Source: CAMDMI01 sp044379485 (GTDB lineage: Bacteria > Bacteroidota > Bacteroidia > Cytophagales > Flexibacteraceae). From it: a DNA stretch of 64,000 bases. Positions 27,385-34,857 of the stretch are shown here, in pieces (the first letter of the stretch is position 1; the number at the start of each line of letters is the position of its first letter). The stretch covers positions 1 to 64,000 of the forward strand of contig JBIPOE010000011.1 in assembly GCA_044379485.1 (NCBI GenBank), read 5' to 3'. A program made the translations under genes and the position numbers. The notes under the pieces were generated by a model. It searched no databases, was not told the origin of the DNA, and was given only the letters and a program-made list of their open reading frames with translations.

Positions 27385-28680
27385 TTAGTCTCTATATAAA
27401 GGAAATGATTTCATCCATTCGTTTATTTCAGTTTTGGTTTTGGCAATCAGGTCTTCATCTGTATTGTTCATCAAAACTCTATCTATTAGCTCTACGATTT
27501 TTACAAAGTCTGCCTCTTTTAAACCTCTTGTGGTCATAGCAGCAGTTCCGATTCGCATTCCTGAAGTAACAAATGGTGATTTGTCATCAAACGGAACCAT
27601 GTTTTTATTGATGGTAATATCAGCCTTAATTAAAGTGTTTTCGGCAAGTTTTCCTGTTAAACCTTTGCTTCTTAAATCGATCAGCATCAGGTGATTGTCG
27701 GTACCTCCGGAAATGATTTTGTAGCCCTTGGCCACAAAGGCTTTAGCCATGGCCTGTGCATTGGCCCCAACCTGATGCACATATTCTCCAAATTCATCTG
27801 TTAAACACTCGCCAAATGCTATTGCTTTAGCAGCGATAACGTGTTCCAGTGGACCACCCTGGGTTCCAGGAAAAACACCCATATCAATCAATGAAGACAT
27901 AGATTTTAATTCCCCTTTTGGTGTTTTCTGACCAAATGGATTGTCAAAATCCTGTCCCATTAAAATCAAACCACCTCTGGGCCCACGCAAAGTTTTGTGG
28001 GTAGTTGTAGTTACAAAATGGCAATGTGGAACTGGATTCTTTAAAAGCCCTTTGGCGATAAAGGCAGAAGGGTGTGAAATATCTGCCAATAAAAATGCAC
28101 CAACCTTGTCTGCTATTTTTCTCAAACGCTCATAATCCCACTCTCTGCTATAAGCCGATGCACCACAAATGAGTAATTTTGGTTGAACTTCAATGGCTTT
28201 GGCTTCAACTTTGTCCCAATCAATAAGACCTGATTCTGGCTCAACTCCATAAAAATAAGGATCGTATAATTTACCTGAAAAGTTTACAGGTGAACCGTGT
28301 GTTAAGTGACCTCCATGAGACAAATCGAATCCTAAAATTTTATCACCAGGATTCAAAATGGCCAACATTACTGCTGCATTTGCCTGAGCACCGGAATGTG
28401 GTTGTACATTTGCCCAAACGGCTCCAAAAAGTTCTTTTGCTCGGTCTATAGCCAATTGCTCAACCTGATCTACGATCTCACATCCACCATAATACCGCTT
28501 TCCAGGAAGTCCTTCGGCGTATTTATTGGTGAGCACAGATCCCATAGCTTCCATTACCTGTTTGGAGGTAAAGTTTTCAGAGGCAATTAATTCTATACCA
28601 AATTCCTGACGGTGATATTCTTTATCAATGAGATCGAAAATAACTTTGTCACGTGTGATGGAAGTTGCAGATGCGGTCAT
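27385..28680 (-). CDS. glyA: Serine hydroxymethyltransferase
   Basis: A 431-residue PLP enzyme that interconverts serine and glycine with tetrahydrofolate, the main source of one-carbon units. Family marks include ELIASENFTS, GSVLTNKYAEGLPGKRYYGG, VQPHSGAQAN, LADISHPSAF, the PLP lysine in TTTHKTLRGPRGG and the C-terminal MRIGTAAMTTRG. Full length; no oddities. It is a single-gene unit on the minus strand. Confidence 0.97.
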   Translation of the reverse strand: MTASATSITRDKVIFDLIDKEYHRQEFGIELIASENFTSKQVMEAMGSVLTNKYAEGLPGKRYYGGCEIVDQVEQLAIDRAKELFGAVWANVQPHSGAQANAAVMLAILNPGDKILGFDLSHGGHLTHGSPVNFSGKLYDPYFYGVEPESGLIDWDKVEAKAIEVQPKLLICGASAYSREWDYERLRKIADKVGAFLLADISHPSAFIAKGLLKNPVPHCHFVTTTTHKTLRGPRGGLILMGQDFDNPFGQKTPKGELKSMSSLIDMGVFPGTQGGPLEHVIAAKAIAFGECLTDEFGEYVHQVGANAQAMAKAFVAKGYKIISGGTDNHLMLIDLRSKGLTGKLAENTLIKADITINKNMVPFDDKSPFVTSGMRIGTAAMTTRGLKEADFVKIVELIDRVLMNNTDEDLIAKTKTEINEWMKSFPLYRD

Positions 28681-28763
28681 ATTCAGAAAAAAATTTTAAG
28701 CCTGCAAGTTAACAAGGATTTGCTGCCTTCTTAAAAAATGAAAGCCATAATTGCCAGTCATTT

Positions 28764-29474
28764 TTAACTTTCAATCAATAGAATCGTAATTAATTCACGC
28801 AAGCTTTTGATTTCCAAAATATTAGGATAAGGACATATTTTTTCTGAATCATTAAACCAAATTACATCCAAACCAGATCGAATGGCACCAGCAACATCCG
28901 TCCGAAGTCCATCACCAATTATCAATGATTCCTCCTTTCTGGCCCTGGCTTTTTGAAGTGCAAAATCAAAATATTCCGTTTCTGGTTTTTTGTTTCCTGC
29001 TGCTTCTGAGGTGGTAACTGTTTTAAAAAATCTGCTCAAACCACTAAAGTCCAGTTTGTTGTATTGGGCATCATCAAAACCATTGGTGATAATGTGCAGC
29101 TCGAAACGAGTTTGTAAAATTTCCAGAACTTCAATTGTTCCTTCTATCAAATGGCTTGAGCGACTGCATATTTCATAATATTTTTCATGAAAATTATCCA
29201 GTATTTGGTTGGGTAAGCCAAATTCTTCAAAGACCAATTCTAAACGTTTGTGTCTGAGCTCGTGGCGGTTTATGTAGTTTTCCTCAAAAAGATCCCAAAC
29301 TTTTAAGTTGGCTTTATGAAATGAATCTATAAATTTTTCTAATGGATATAATCCAAAAGCTTCAAGACCGAATGTTTTGTGAAGTTGCTTTAAGGTTAGA
29401 GCAGAATTTGTATCATAATCCCATAAAGTATGGTCCAGATCAAAAAACAGATGCTTTTTATGTTGGAAACGCAA
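28764..29474 (-). CDS. HAD hydrolase, YjjG-type pyrimidine nucleotidase family
   Basis: A 236-residue haloacid dehalogenase-fold phosphatase. Motif I is FFDLDHTLWDYD (nucleophile and acid-base Asp), motif II is HIITNGF, the motif III lysine is in NKKPETEYF and motif IV is IGDGLRTDVAGA. The helical cap between residues 15 and 95 and the overall order match YjjG/YfnB nucleotidases that remove non-canonical dUMP-like nucleotides; the substrate is inferred from family. It lies 11 bp after the CpsB-type phosphatase gene, in the same transcription direction. Confidence 0.85.
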   Translation of the reverse strand: MRFQHKKHLFFDLDHTLWDYDTNSALTLKQLHKTFGLEAFGLYPLEKFIDSFHKANLKVWDLFEENYINRHELRHKRLELVFEEFGLPNQILDNFHEKYYEICSRSSHLIEGTIEVLEILQTRFELHIITNGFDDAQYNKLDFSGLSRFFKTVTTSEAAGNKKPETEYFDFALQKARARKEESLIIGDGLRTDVAGAIRSGLDVIWFNDSEKICPYPNILEIKSLRELITILLIES

Positions 29475-29485
29475 GAAAACAAAGT

Positions 29486-30232
29486 TTAAAATAGGGTGTC
29501 GTTTAGCAATGGCATTTCTCTTAACTTTTTATAAGCCTTTGATTTGTAGGCTTTTGCCAGTGGTTCCAAGTGGCGTTCTCTATGGCAATCTGAGCCAAGA
29601 AAATGCACAAAACCTTGTTCTATCATCCATTCCGCCAGTTTTAATGCAGGCAAACCATAATAGCCTCCAAGTGACATGGTATTGATTTGCAAATACACCC
29701 CACTGTCGAAAAGTTCTTCCAGTTTTTCTTTTCGGTTTTGGAGAAACATATACCGTTCTGGGTGCGCAAAAACAGGTTTGTATCCCTTCAATCGCATTTT
29801 AAAAAAGATTTCCCGAAGATTGGCTGGTTCGTTCATAAAGCCTGTTTCAACAAGAACTAGTTTATCCTTTAATGTTAACAAAGGTGCATCTGTTTCGAGT
29901 AATTGGATAAAATTTTCATCCATAAAATACTCAGCAGCAGCGTGAATCTCTAATCCAGAACCCGATTCTTTCAAGGCCTTTTTTACATCTTCTAAAACCG
30001 GCAAAATGGTTTCAGGTGTATTTTCATACAAATCCTGAATAATGTGCGGCGTGGTAATAATCTTTTTAAACCCACGGTCTTCAAAGGTTTTTAAGAGCTT
30101 TAGGCATTCTTCAAGATTTGTTGCACCGTCATCAATGCCAGGCAGGAAATGACTGTGCATATCCACAAGAACTGGTTCAGGAGGGGGAACTGCTTTTGAA
30201 TCGGACTTAAGTAAAAAAGAGAAAAAACCCAT
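29486..30232 (-). CDS. CpsB/YwqE-type PHP protein-tyrosine phosphatase
   Basis: A 248-residue manganese-dependent PHP phosphatase of the CpsB/CapC/YwqE family, which dephosphorylates the tyrosine kinase that controls capsule export. Metal ligands are visible in DMHSHFLPGIDDGA, TTPHI, AAEYFMDENF, VETGF, FAHPERY and GSDCHR. The start is set at the Met at 30232 (MGFFSFLLKS), since the 7 residues upstream look unrelated. No BY-kinase or Wza-like export gene lies in the window, so its partner is elsewhere. It is followed closely by the HAD gene. Confidence 0.88.
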   Translation of the reverse strand: MGFFSFLLKSDSKAVPPPEPVLVDMHSHFLPGIDDGATNLEECLKLLKTFEDRGFKKIITTPHIIQDLYENTPETILPVLEDVKKALKESGSGLEIHAAAEYFMDENFIQLLETDAPLLTLKDKLVLVETGFMNEPANLREIFFKMRLKGYKPVFAHPERYMFLQNRKEKLEELFDSGVYLQINTMSLGGYYGLPALKLAEWMIEQGFVHFLGSDCHRERHLEPLAKAYKSKAYKKLREMPLLNDTLF

Positions 30233-30323
30233 TTGTGATTGTTCTTGGTACAAATGTAGAGATAATGTTCAGCCATGTTTTTTCTTATTTTGATAATCCA
30301 ATTAATAAACAGTTGAGATTATT

Positions 30324-30797
30324 TTAACCTCTAATTAAACCTTTCTCTCTCAAATAGTTGAGTCTAAGAACTTGCTTTTCAATATTTAAATTCTGGCTTT
30401 TTAAAACTTTACAAATGGCCAGTTCGTGGTCGCCTCCATCCGCCCAATGAATCACTTCACAATCCAGATATCCAATGGCCTGATTCAAATAAGGACATCC
30501 ACCAGGACTAATTCCAAAATCTAATTTGCTTAATTTATCCGTTTCCCTGCCTGATTTTCTGCCAAGTTTTGAAATCAGGTTGGACTGATTTTCTGCTAAA
30601 AAACTGATGCATAAACGATTAGATTTTTTAACAAGTTCAAGCGTAAAATCTGGTTTATACAAAGCAACCACTATGGTTTTTCCATCCATAGAAGTTTGCA
30701 TTACCCAGGAGGCAATGTTCATATTCAGTTTGCCATTGAATGATGAACCAATTGCATGTACTTCGTAGTTTTTTAATTTCAGAATTGATTTTGCCAT
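30324..30797 (-). CDS. Flavin reductase-like domain protein
   Basis: A 157-residue FMN-binding split-barrel protein. The stretch YEVHAIGSSFNGKLNMNIASWVMQTSMDGKTIVVAL is the typical N-terminal half, with a C-terminal HWADGGDHELAICKVLK. Proteins of this family reduce flavin or carry FMN, often for a partner oxygenase; none is next to it, so the partner is unknown. It is a stand-alone gene, divergent from nrdB. Confidence 0.83.
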   Translation of the reverse strand: MAKSILKLKNYEVHAIGSSFNGKLNMNIASWVMQTSMDGKTIVVALYKPDFTLELVKKSNRLCISFLAENQSNLISKLGRKSGRETDKLSKLDFGISPGGCPYLNQAIGYLDCEVIHWADGGDHELAICKVLKSQNLNIEKQVLRLNYLREKGLIRG

Positions 30798-31102
30798 GGA
30801 TAGAAAACTTGTTAATGCTTTTTAGGTTTAATCAAAGTTATAAAACACATTTTTTTGAAAGTAGCATTTTTTTTGAACCTTTTTTTTGAACCTTTTTTTT
30901 CCATCATTTTGACTCTCAAGGAAATAAAAATTCGATACGAAATGTTATGAAAATACTGAAATTTCGAAATGACCTCTAAAGAATTTTAAAATAGATTTTT
31001 TGATTTGATGCCTTTCGCATTTGATTTGTAATAAGGCCAAAAACCGATTTATCTATCTTCTTTTTTAAAATAAAACACTTATAGTCAAATATATATAAAA
31101 TT
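30798..31102. other. 305-bp intergenic region between divergent genes
   Basis: Holds the promoters of the flavin reductase gene and of nrdB. I see a 13-bp tandem unit (T8 then GAACC) repeated about 2.6 times at 30867-30902, and an AT-rich stretch before nrdB. No clear -33/-7 pair, NrdR box or ORF could be identified. Confidence 0.5.
30867..30902. repeat. 13-bp tandem repeat
   Basis: Two full copies and one partial copy of an eight-T tract followed by GAACC. The homopolymer tracts make it a likely slippage site upstream of nrdB. Confidence 0.65.
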
Positions 31103-32086
31103 ATGCGAAATTTTCCTGTAGAAAATGAACCTCTGTTGACAGAAAACAAAAACCGATTTGTTCTTTTTCCAATTCAGCACTCCGATATCTGGCAGATGTA
31201 CAAAAAAGCTGAAGCTAGTTTTTGGACCGCAGAGGAAATAGACTTGTCTCAGGACCAGAACAATTGGAACAATCTTAATGACGGTGAAAGACATTTCATT
31301 TCTCATGTTCTGGCTTTTTTTGCAGCTTCTGACGGCATTGTGAACGAAAATTTGGGCGTTAATTTTTTCAACGAAGTTCAGCTACCGGAGGCAAAATGTT
31401 TTTATGGGTTTCAGATTATGATGGAAAATATCCATGCTGAAACCTATTCTCTTTTGATCGATACTTATATCAAAGATCCAAAAGAAAAAAGCTACTTGTT
31501 CAATGCTTTGGAGACAGTTCCATGTGTAGGCAAAAAAGGTGATTGGGCCATAAAGTGGATCAATTCTGAAAACTTTGCTGAGCGATTGGTTGCATTTGCA
31601 GCAGTAGAGGGTATTTTCTTTTCCGGTTCATTTTGTTCTATATTCTGGTTGAAAAAGAGAGGTTTGATGCCAGGTTTAACATTTTCTAATGAGCTTATTT
31701 CCAGAGATGAGGGCTTACATTGCGACTTTGCCTGTTTGCTTTATACAAACTACCTGAACGAGAAGTTAAGCAAGGATCGTGTGAATGAGATTATTACCGA
31801 TGCCGTGAAGATCGAGCAAGAATTTGTAACCGATGCTCTTCCTGTTAATCTGATTGGAATGAATGCCAAATTGATGAATGAGTACATTGAATTTGTTGCT
31901 GACAGGTTGTTGGTTTCTCTTGGCTATCCAAAATACTACAATACCTCAAATCCATTTGATTTTATGGAGATGATCTCTCTGCAAGGTAAAACCAATTTCT
32001 TTGAGAAGAGAGTTGCCGAATACCAAAAAGCTGGTGTTATGTCTGAGAAAGACAACCACAAGTTTTCCATGGAGGAAGATTTTTAA
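31103..32086 (+). CDS. nrdB: Ribonucleoside-diphosphate reductase small subunit (class Ia)
   Basis: A 327-residue diiron-tyrosyl radical subunit of class I ribonucleotide reductase. Iron-ligand segments are NDGERHFISHVL, CFYGFQIMMENIHAETY (radical Tyr at Y101, Glu and His ligands after it) and AAVEGIFFSG...SRDEGLHCDFA. The sequence around Y101 is of the eukaryote-like R2 type. The C-terminal tail ends in acidic/hydrophobic MEEDF for docking to the large subunit. nrdA is usually next to nrdB in Bacteroidota, but here the next gene is the convergent hppA, so nrdA lies elsewhere. Confidence 0.95.
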   Translation: MRNFPVENEPLLTENKNRFVLFPIQHSDIWQMYKKAEASFWTAEEIDLSQDQNNWNNLNDGERHFISHVLAFFAASDGIVNENLGVNFFNEVQLPEAKCFYGFQIMMENIHAETYSLLIDTYIKDPKEKSYLFNALETVPCVGKKGDWAIKWINSENFAERLVAFAAVEGIFFSGSFCSIFWLKKRGLMPGLTFSNELISRDEGLHCDFACLLYTNYLNEKLSKDRVNEIITDAVKIEQEFVTDALPVNLIGMNAKLMNEYIEFVADRLLVSLGYPKYYNTSNPFDFMEMISLQGKTNFFEKRVAEYQKAGVMSEKDNHKFSMEEDF

Positions 32087-32104
32087 TCGGTTAAAAAGCA
32101 AAAT

Positions 32105-32142
32105 AAAAAACCAGTATTTTTTTTTTCGGATTCTGGTTTTTT
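32105..32142. terminator. AT-rich hairpin after nrdB
   Basis: AAAAAACCAG ... CTGGTTTTTT forms a 10-bp stem with a T-rich loop, 19 bp after the nrdB stop; typical intrinsic terminator layout on the plus strand. Confidence 0.65.
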
Positions 32143-32167
32143 AAATCTTTAACCTTTCCACAAACCA

Positions 32168-32204
32168 CAAAAAAAGCCCCACATTTCTGAGGGGCTTTTT
32201 TTGT
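32168..32204. terminator. Bidirectional intrinsic terminator between nrdB and hppA
   Basis: A-tract, GCCCC ... GGGGC stem extended by A/T pairs, then T-tract: ACAAAAAAAGCCCC / GGGGCTTTTTTTGT, loop 10 bases. Symmetric, so it serves both convergent genes. Confidence 0.88.
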
Positions 32205-32218
32205 GGACTTTGATTTTC

Positions 32219-34399
32219 TTATTTCATCACTATCACTTTTTCAACAGGCTGCTTTGGCGCAGAAACATGTTTGTGGCCAGTGCTGATGAATGGTCCGATA
32301 ACCAATGCAACAATGGACATCAATTTGATCAGGATGTTCATAGAAGGACCTGAAGTATCTTTGAATGGATCTCCAACCGTATCACCTGTTACAGAAGCCT
32401 TATGTGGTTCTGATTTTTTGTAGTACATCTGGCCATCGATCATCACACCTTTTTCGAATGATTTCTTGGCATTGTCCCAGGCTCCACCAGCATTGTTTTG
32501 GAAAATTCCCATCAACACACCAGAAACGGTAACACCCGCCAATAAACCACCAAGCATTTCAGCGGAAGAAGTATCTGGAAAGACACCCTTAAAACCAAAT
32601 CCAACAGCAATCGGTGTAAGCAAAGCAATCGCACCTGGAAGCATCATTTCTCTGATAGATGCTTCAGTGGAAATGGCAACGCATTTTTCGTATTCTGGTT
32701 TGGCTTTGTATTCCATAATACCCGGAATTTCTTTGAATTGACGTCTAACTTCCTTCACCATATCCATAGCAGCACGACCTACAGCTGAAATAGCCAAAGA
32801 GGAAAAAATGAATGGAACCATTGCTCCAACGAACAAGGCTGCCAAAACAGGTGCTTTGAAAATGTCAATAGAATCGATTCCGGAAACACCAACGAAAGCT
32901 GCAAATAGTGCTAATGAAGTCAATGCTGCAGATGCAATGGCAAACCCTTTTCCGGCAGCAGCAGTTGTGTTTCCAACCGCATCCAAATTGTCTGTTCTGT
33001 GACGAACTTCTTCAGGCAGGCCAGACATTTCAGCAATTCCACCCGCATTATCAGCAATAGGTCCGAATGCATCAATTGCCAATTGCATTGCAGTAGTTGC
33101 CATCATACCTGATGCAGCAATTGCTACACCGTACAAGCCGGCAAATGAATAGGAAACGATGATACCAGCAGCAAGGGTCAAAATCGGTAATACGGTTGAC
33201 TCCATTCCAACTGCCAAACCGCCAATGATATTGGTTGCGTGGCCAGTAGAAGATCTGTTGATGATTGAAAGAACAGGACGACGGCCCATCGCGGTATAAT
33301 ATTCCGTTATGATACTCATTAATGTACCTACAACCAAGCCAACTACAATTGCCCAGAAAACATCCATAGAAGTAAATTCATAAGAACGAATGCTTAAAGT
33401 TTCTGGCAACATAAATTTAACCAGGAAGTAAGAAGCAACGCCTGTCATAAGCATAGATGACCAGTTTCCAAGATTCAAGGCGTTTTGAACACTGGAGTCT
33501 TCACCAGAAATCCGAACGAAGAAAGTTCCGAAAATTGAAAAGATGATACCCAATCCAGCGATTACCATTGGTAAAAGGATTGGTGATAAACCTTGAAATC
33601 CATCTCCGGAAGCATCAATTTCCTGACCCAAAACCATGGTGGCAAGAATAGTAGCCACATAAGAACCAAATAAGTCCGCACCCATACCAGCAACATCGCC
33701 TACGTTGTCACCAACGTTATCTGCGATGGTTGCAGGATTTCGAACATCGTCCTCCGGAATACCAGCTTCCACTTTTCCTACAAGGTCAGCCCCAACGTCA
33801 GCAGCTTTGGTATAAATACCGCCACCAACACGGGCAAAAAGTGCAATTGACTCAGCACCAAGTGAAAATCCGGCCAAAACTTCAATGGCTTTGATCATAC
33901 CTGGACCAGTTGCAGAACCACCGGCAGCATACATGTGGTAAAAAACGATAAACAAGCCTCCAAGGCCCATTACTGCCAAACCTGTAACTCCAAGGCCCAT
34001 AACGGTTCCTCCGGTGAATGACACAGCCAATGCTTTTGAAAGGGATGTTCTTGCTGCCTGTGTAGTACGAACGTTTGCTTTGGTAGCAATGTTCATTCCG
34101 ATATATCCAGCTAAGGCGGATAAAATAGCACCAATTAGAAATGAGATGGCAATTACCGGGCTTGAAGTTTCAAGCATGGTGCCCGACCAGGCCAGAATTA
34201 AGGCAGTAACTACAGCAAAATAGCTAAGTACTTTCCATTCTGCTTTGAGGAAGGCCATTGCGCCTTTGGCAATATAACCTGCCAGTTCCTGCATGTTTTC
34301 ATCTCCGGCATCTTGTTTAGATACCCAGGCCGACTTGGCCGCCATGACAATCAGACCCACTAAACCAAAGAGTGGGATGACGTACATTAAGTTTTCCAT
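32219..34399 (-). CDS. hppA: Membrane-bound ion-pumping pyrophosphatase, K+-dependent type
   Basis: A 726-residue polytopic enzyme (about 16 membrane segments) that couples PPi hydrolysis to H+ or Na+ export. The substrate loop DVGADLVGKVEAG and the DNVGDNVGDVAGMGADLFGSY motif are intact, as is the C-terminal DTVGDPFKDTSGPS. The sequence GNTTAAAGKG has Ala where K+-independent enzymes have Lys, which marks the K+-dependent class; whether it moves Na+ or H+ cannot be decided by eye. Full length. It is a single gene with a strong terminator downstream. Confidence 0.95.
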   Translation of the reverse strand: MENLMYVIPLFGLVGLIVMAAKSAWVSKQDAGDENMQELAGYIAKGAMAFLKAEWKVLSYFAVVTALILAWSGTMLETSSPVIAISFLIGAILSALAGYIGMNIATKANVRTTQAARTSLSKALAVSFTGGTVMGLGVTGLAVMGLGGLFIVFYHMYAAGGSATGPGMIKAIEVLAGFSLGAESIALFARVGGGIYTKAADVGADLVGKVEAGIPEDDVRNPATIADNVGDNVGDVAGMGADLFGSYVATILATMVLGQEIDASGDGFQGLSPILLPMVIAGLGIIFSIFGTFFVRISGEDSSVQNALNLGNWSSMLMTGVASYFLVKFMLPETLSIRSYEFTSMDVFWAIVVGLVVGTLMSIITEYYTAMGRRPVLSIINRSSTGHATNIIGGLAVGMESTVLPILTLAAGIIVSYSFAGLYGVAIAASGMMATTAMQLAIDAFGPIADNAGGIAEMSGLPEEVRHRTDNLDAVGNTTAAAGKGFAIASAALTSLALFAAFVGVSGIDSIDIFKAPVLAALFVGAMVPFIFSSLAISAVGRAAMDMVKEVRRQFKEIPGIMEYKAKPEYEKCVAISTEASIREMMLPGAIALLTPIAVGFGFKGVFPDTSSAEMLGGLLAGVTVSGVLMGIFQNNAGGAWDNAKKSFEKGVMIDGQMYYKKSEPHKASVTGDTVGDPFKDTSGPSMNILIKLMSIVALVIGPFISTGHKHVSAPKQPVEKVIVMK

Positions 34400-34616
34400 T
34401 TGATTGTAAAATGTTTAATAGATCGCTTTTAAAAAGGACCGCAAATATAGGAATAGGTTTTTTTTGTCCTAATCGATTTTAAATATTTGAAAATGAGAGG
34501 ATTGGTTGATTTTTTGAGAATTGGGCCCAAATTAATTCATGCAAAAGCGTGGGATTTTGGTGAAAATAGCTGAAAAAAAATTGAAAACAGAATCGTTTGG
34601 GGTAGAGAATAAAAAC

Positions 34617-34650
34617 AAAAAAGCCCTGAAATTTTTTTCAAGGCTTTTTT
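34617..34650 (-). terminator. Terminator downstream of tRNA-Arg
   Basis: AAAAAAGCC-CTGAAA ... TTTCA-AGGCTTTTTT hairpin with flanking A and T tracts, 6 bp beyond the 3' end of the minus-strand tRNA gene. Confidence 0.7.
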
Positions 34651-34655
34651 AGAAG

Positions 34656-34729
34656 TGATTCCATTTGGATTCGAACCAAAGACCTACTGCTTAGAAGGCA
34701 GTTGCTCTATCCAGCTGAGCTATGGAACC
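34656..34729 (-). tRNA. tRNA-Arg (anticodon TCT)
   Basis: Read on the minus strand the sequence folds as a full cloverleaf: acceptor GGTTCCA/TGGAATC, D-arm GCTC-AGCTGGATA-GAGC, anticodon stem ACTGC/GCAGT with loop CTTCTAA (anticodon TCT, reading AGA), T-arm TTTGG-TTCGAAT-CCAAA and discriminator A. No CCA is encoded. It decodes the Arg codon AGA, common in AT-rich genomes. A half tRNA lies 11 bp upstream in the same orientation. Confidence 0.93.
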
Positions 34730-34740
34730 TGATTTGCCTT

Positions 34741-34767
34741 TGCTCTATCCAGCTGAGCTACGGGACC
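34741..34767 (-). pseudogene. 5' half of a tRNA gene (tRNA remnant)
   Basis: The minus strand gives GGTCCCG, then the same TAGCTCAGCTGGATAGAGC D-arm as the neighbouring tRNA-Arg, then stops resembling a tRNA. The acceptor half (GGTCCCG) differs from that of the tRNA-Arg (GGTTCCA), so it is the 5' half of a second tRNA, not a plain copy. Anticodon arm, T-arm and 3' acceptor are missing. Unequal recombination between tandem tRNAs through the shared D-arm, or a deletion, would explain it. Confidence 0.8.
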
Positions 34768-34857
34768 TTTTTCTAATTCAAAAAAAATTGCCGAAAAGCA
34801 TCTTTTTTCAAATTGGTGTGCAAATTAAAATAAAATTGCGCTCTTAATTGCACTCCA

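Noticed and set aside
34741..34767. Attachment site of an integrated element at the tRNA.
   Set aside because: Integrases usually copy the 3' end of a tRNA; here the repeated part is the 5' half, and no integrase gene or element boundary is seen.
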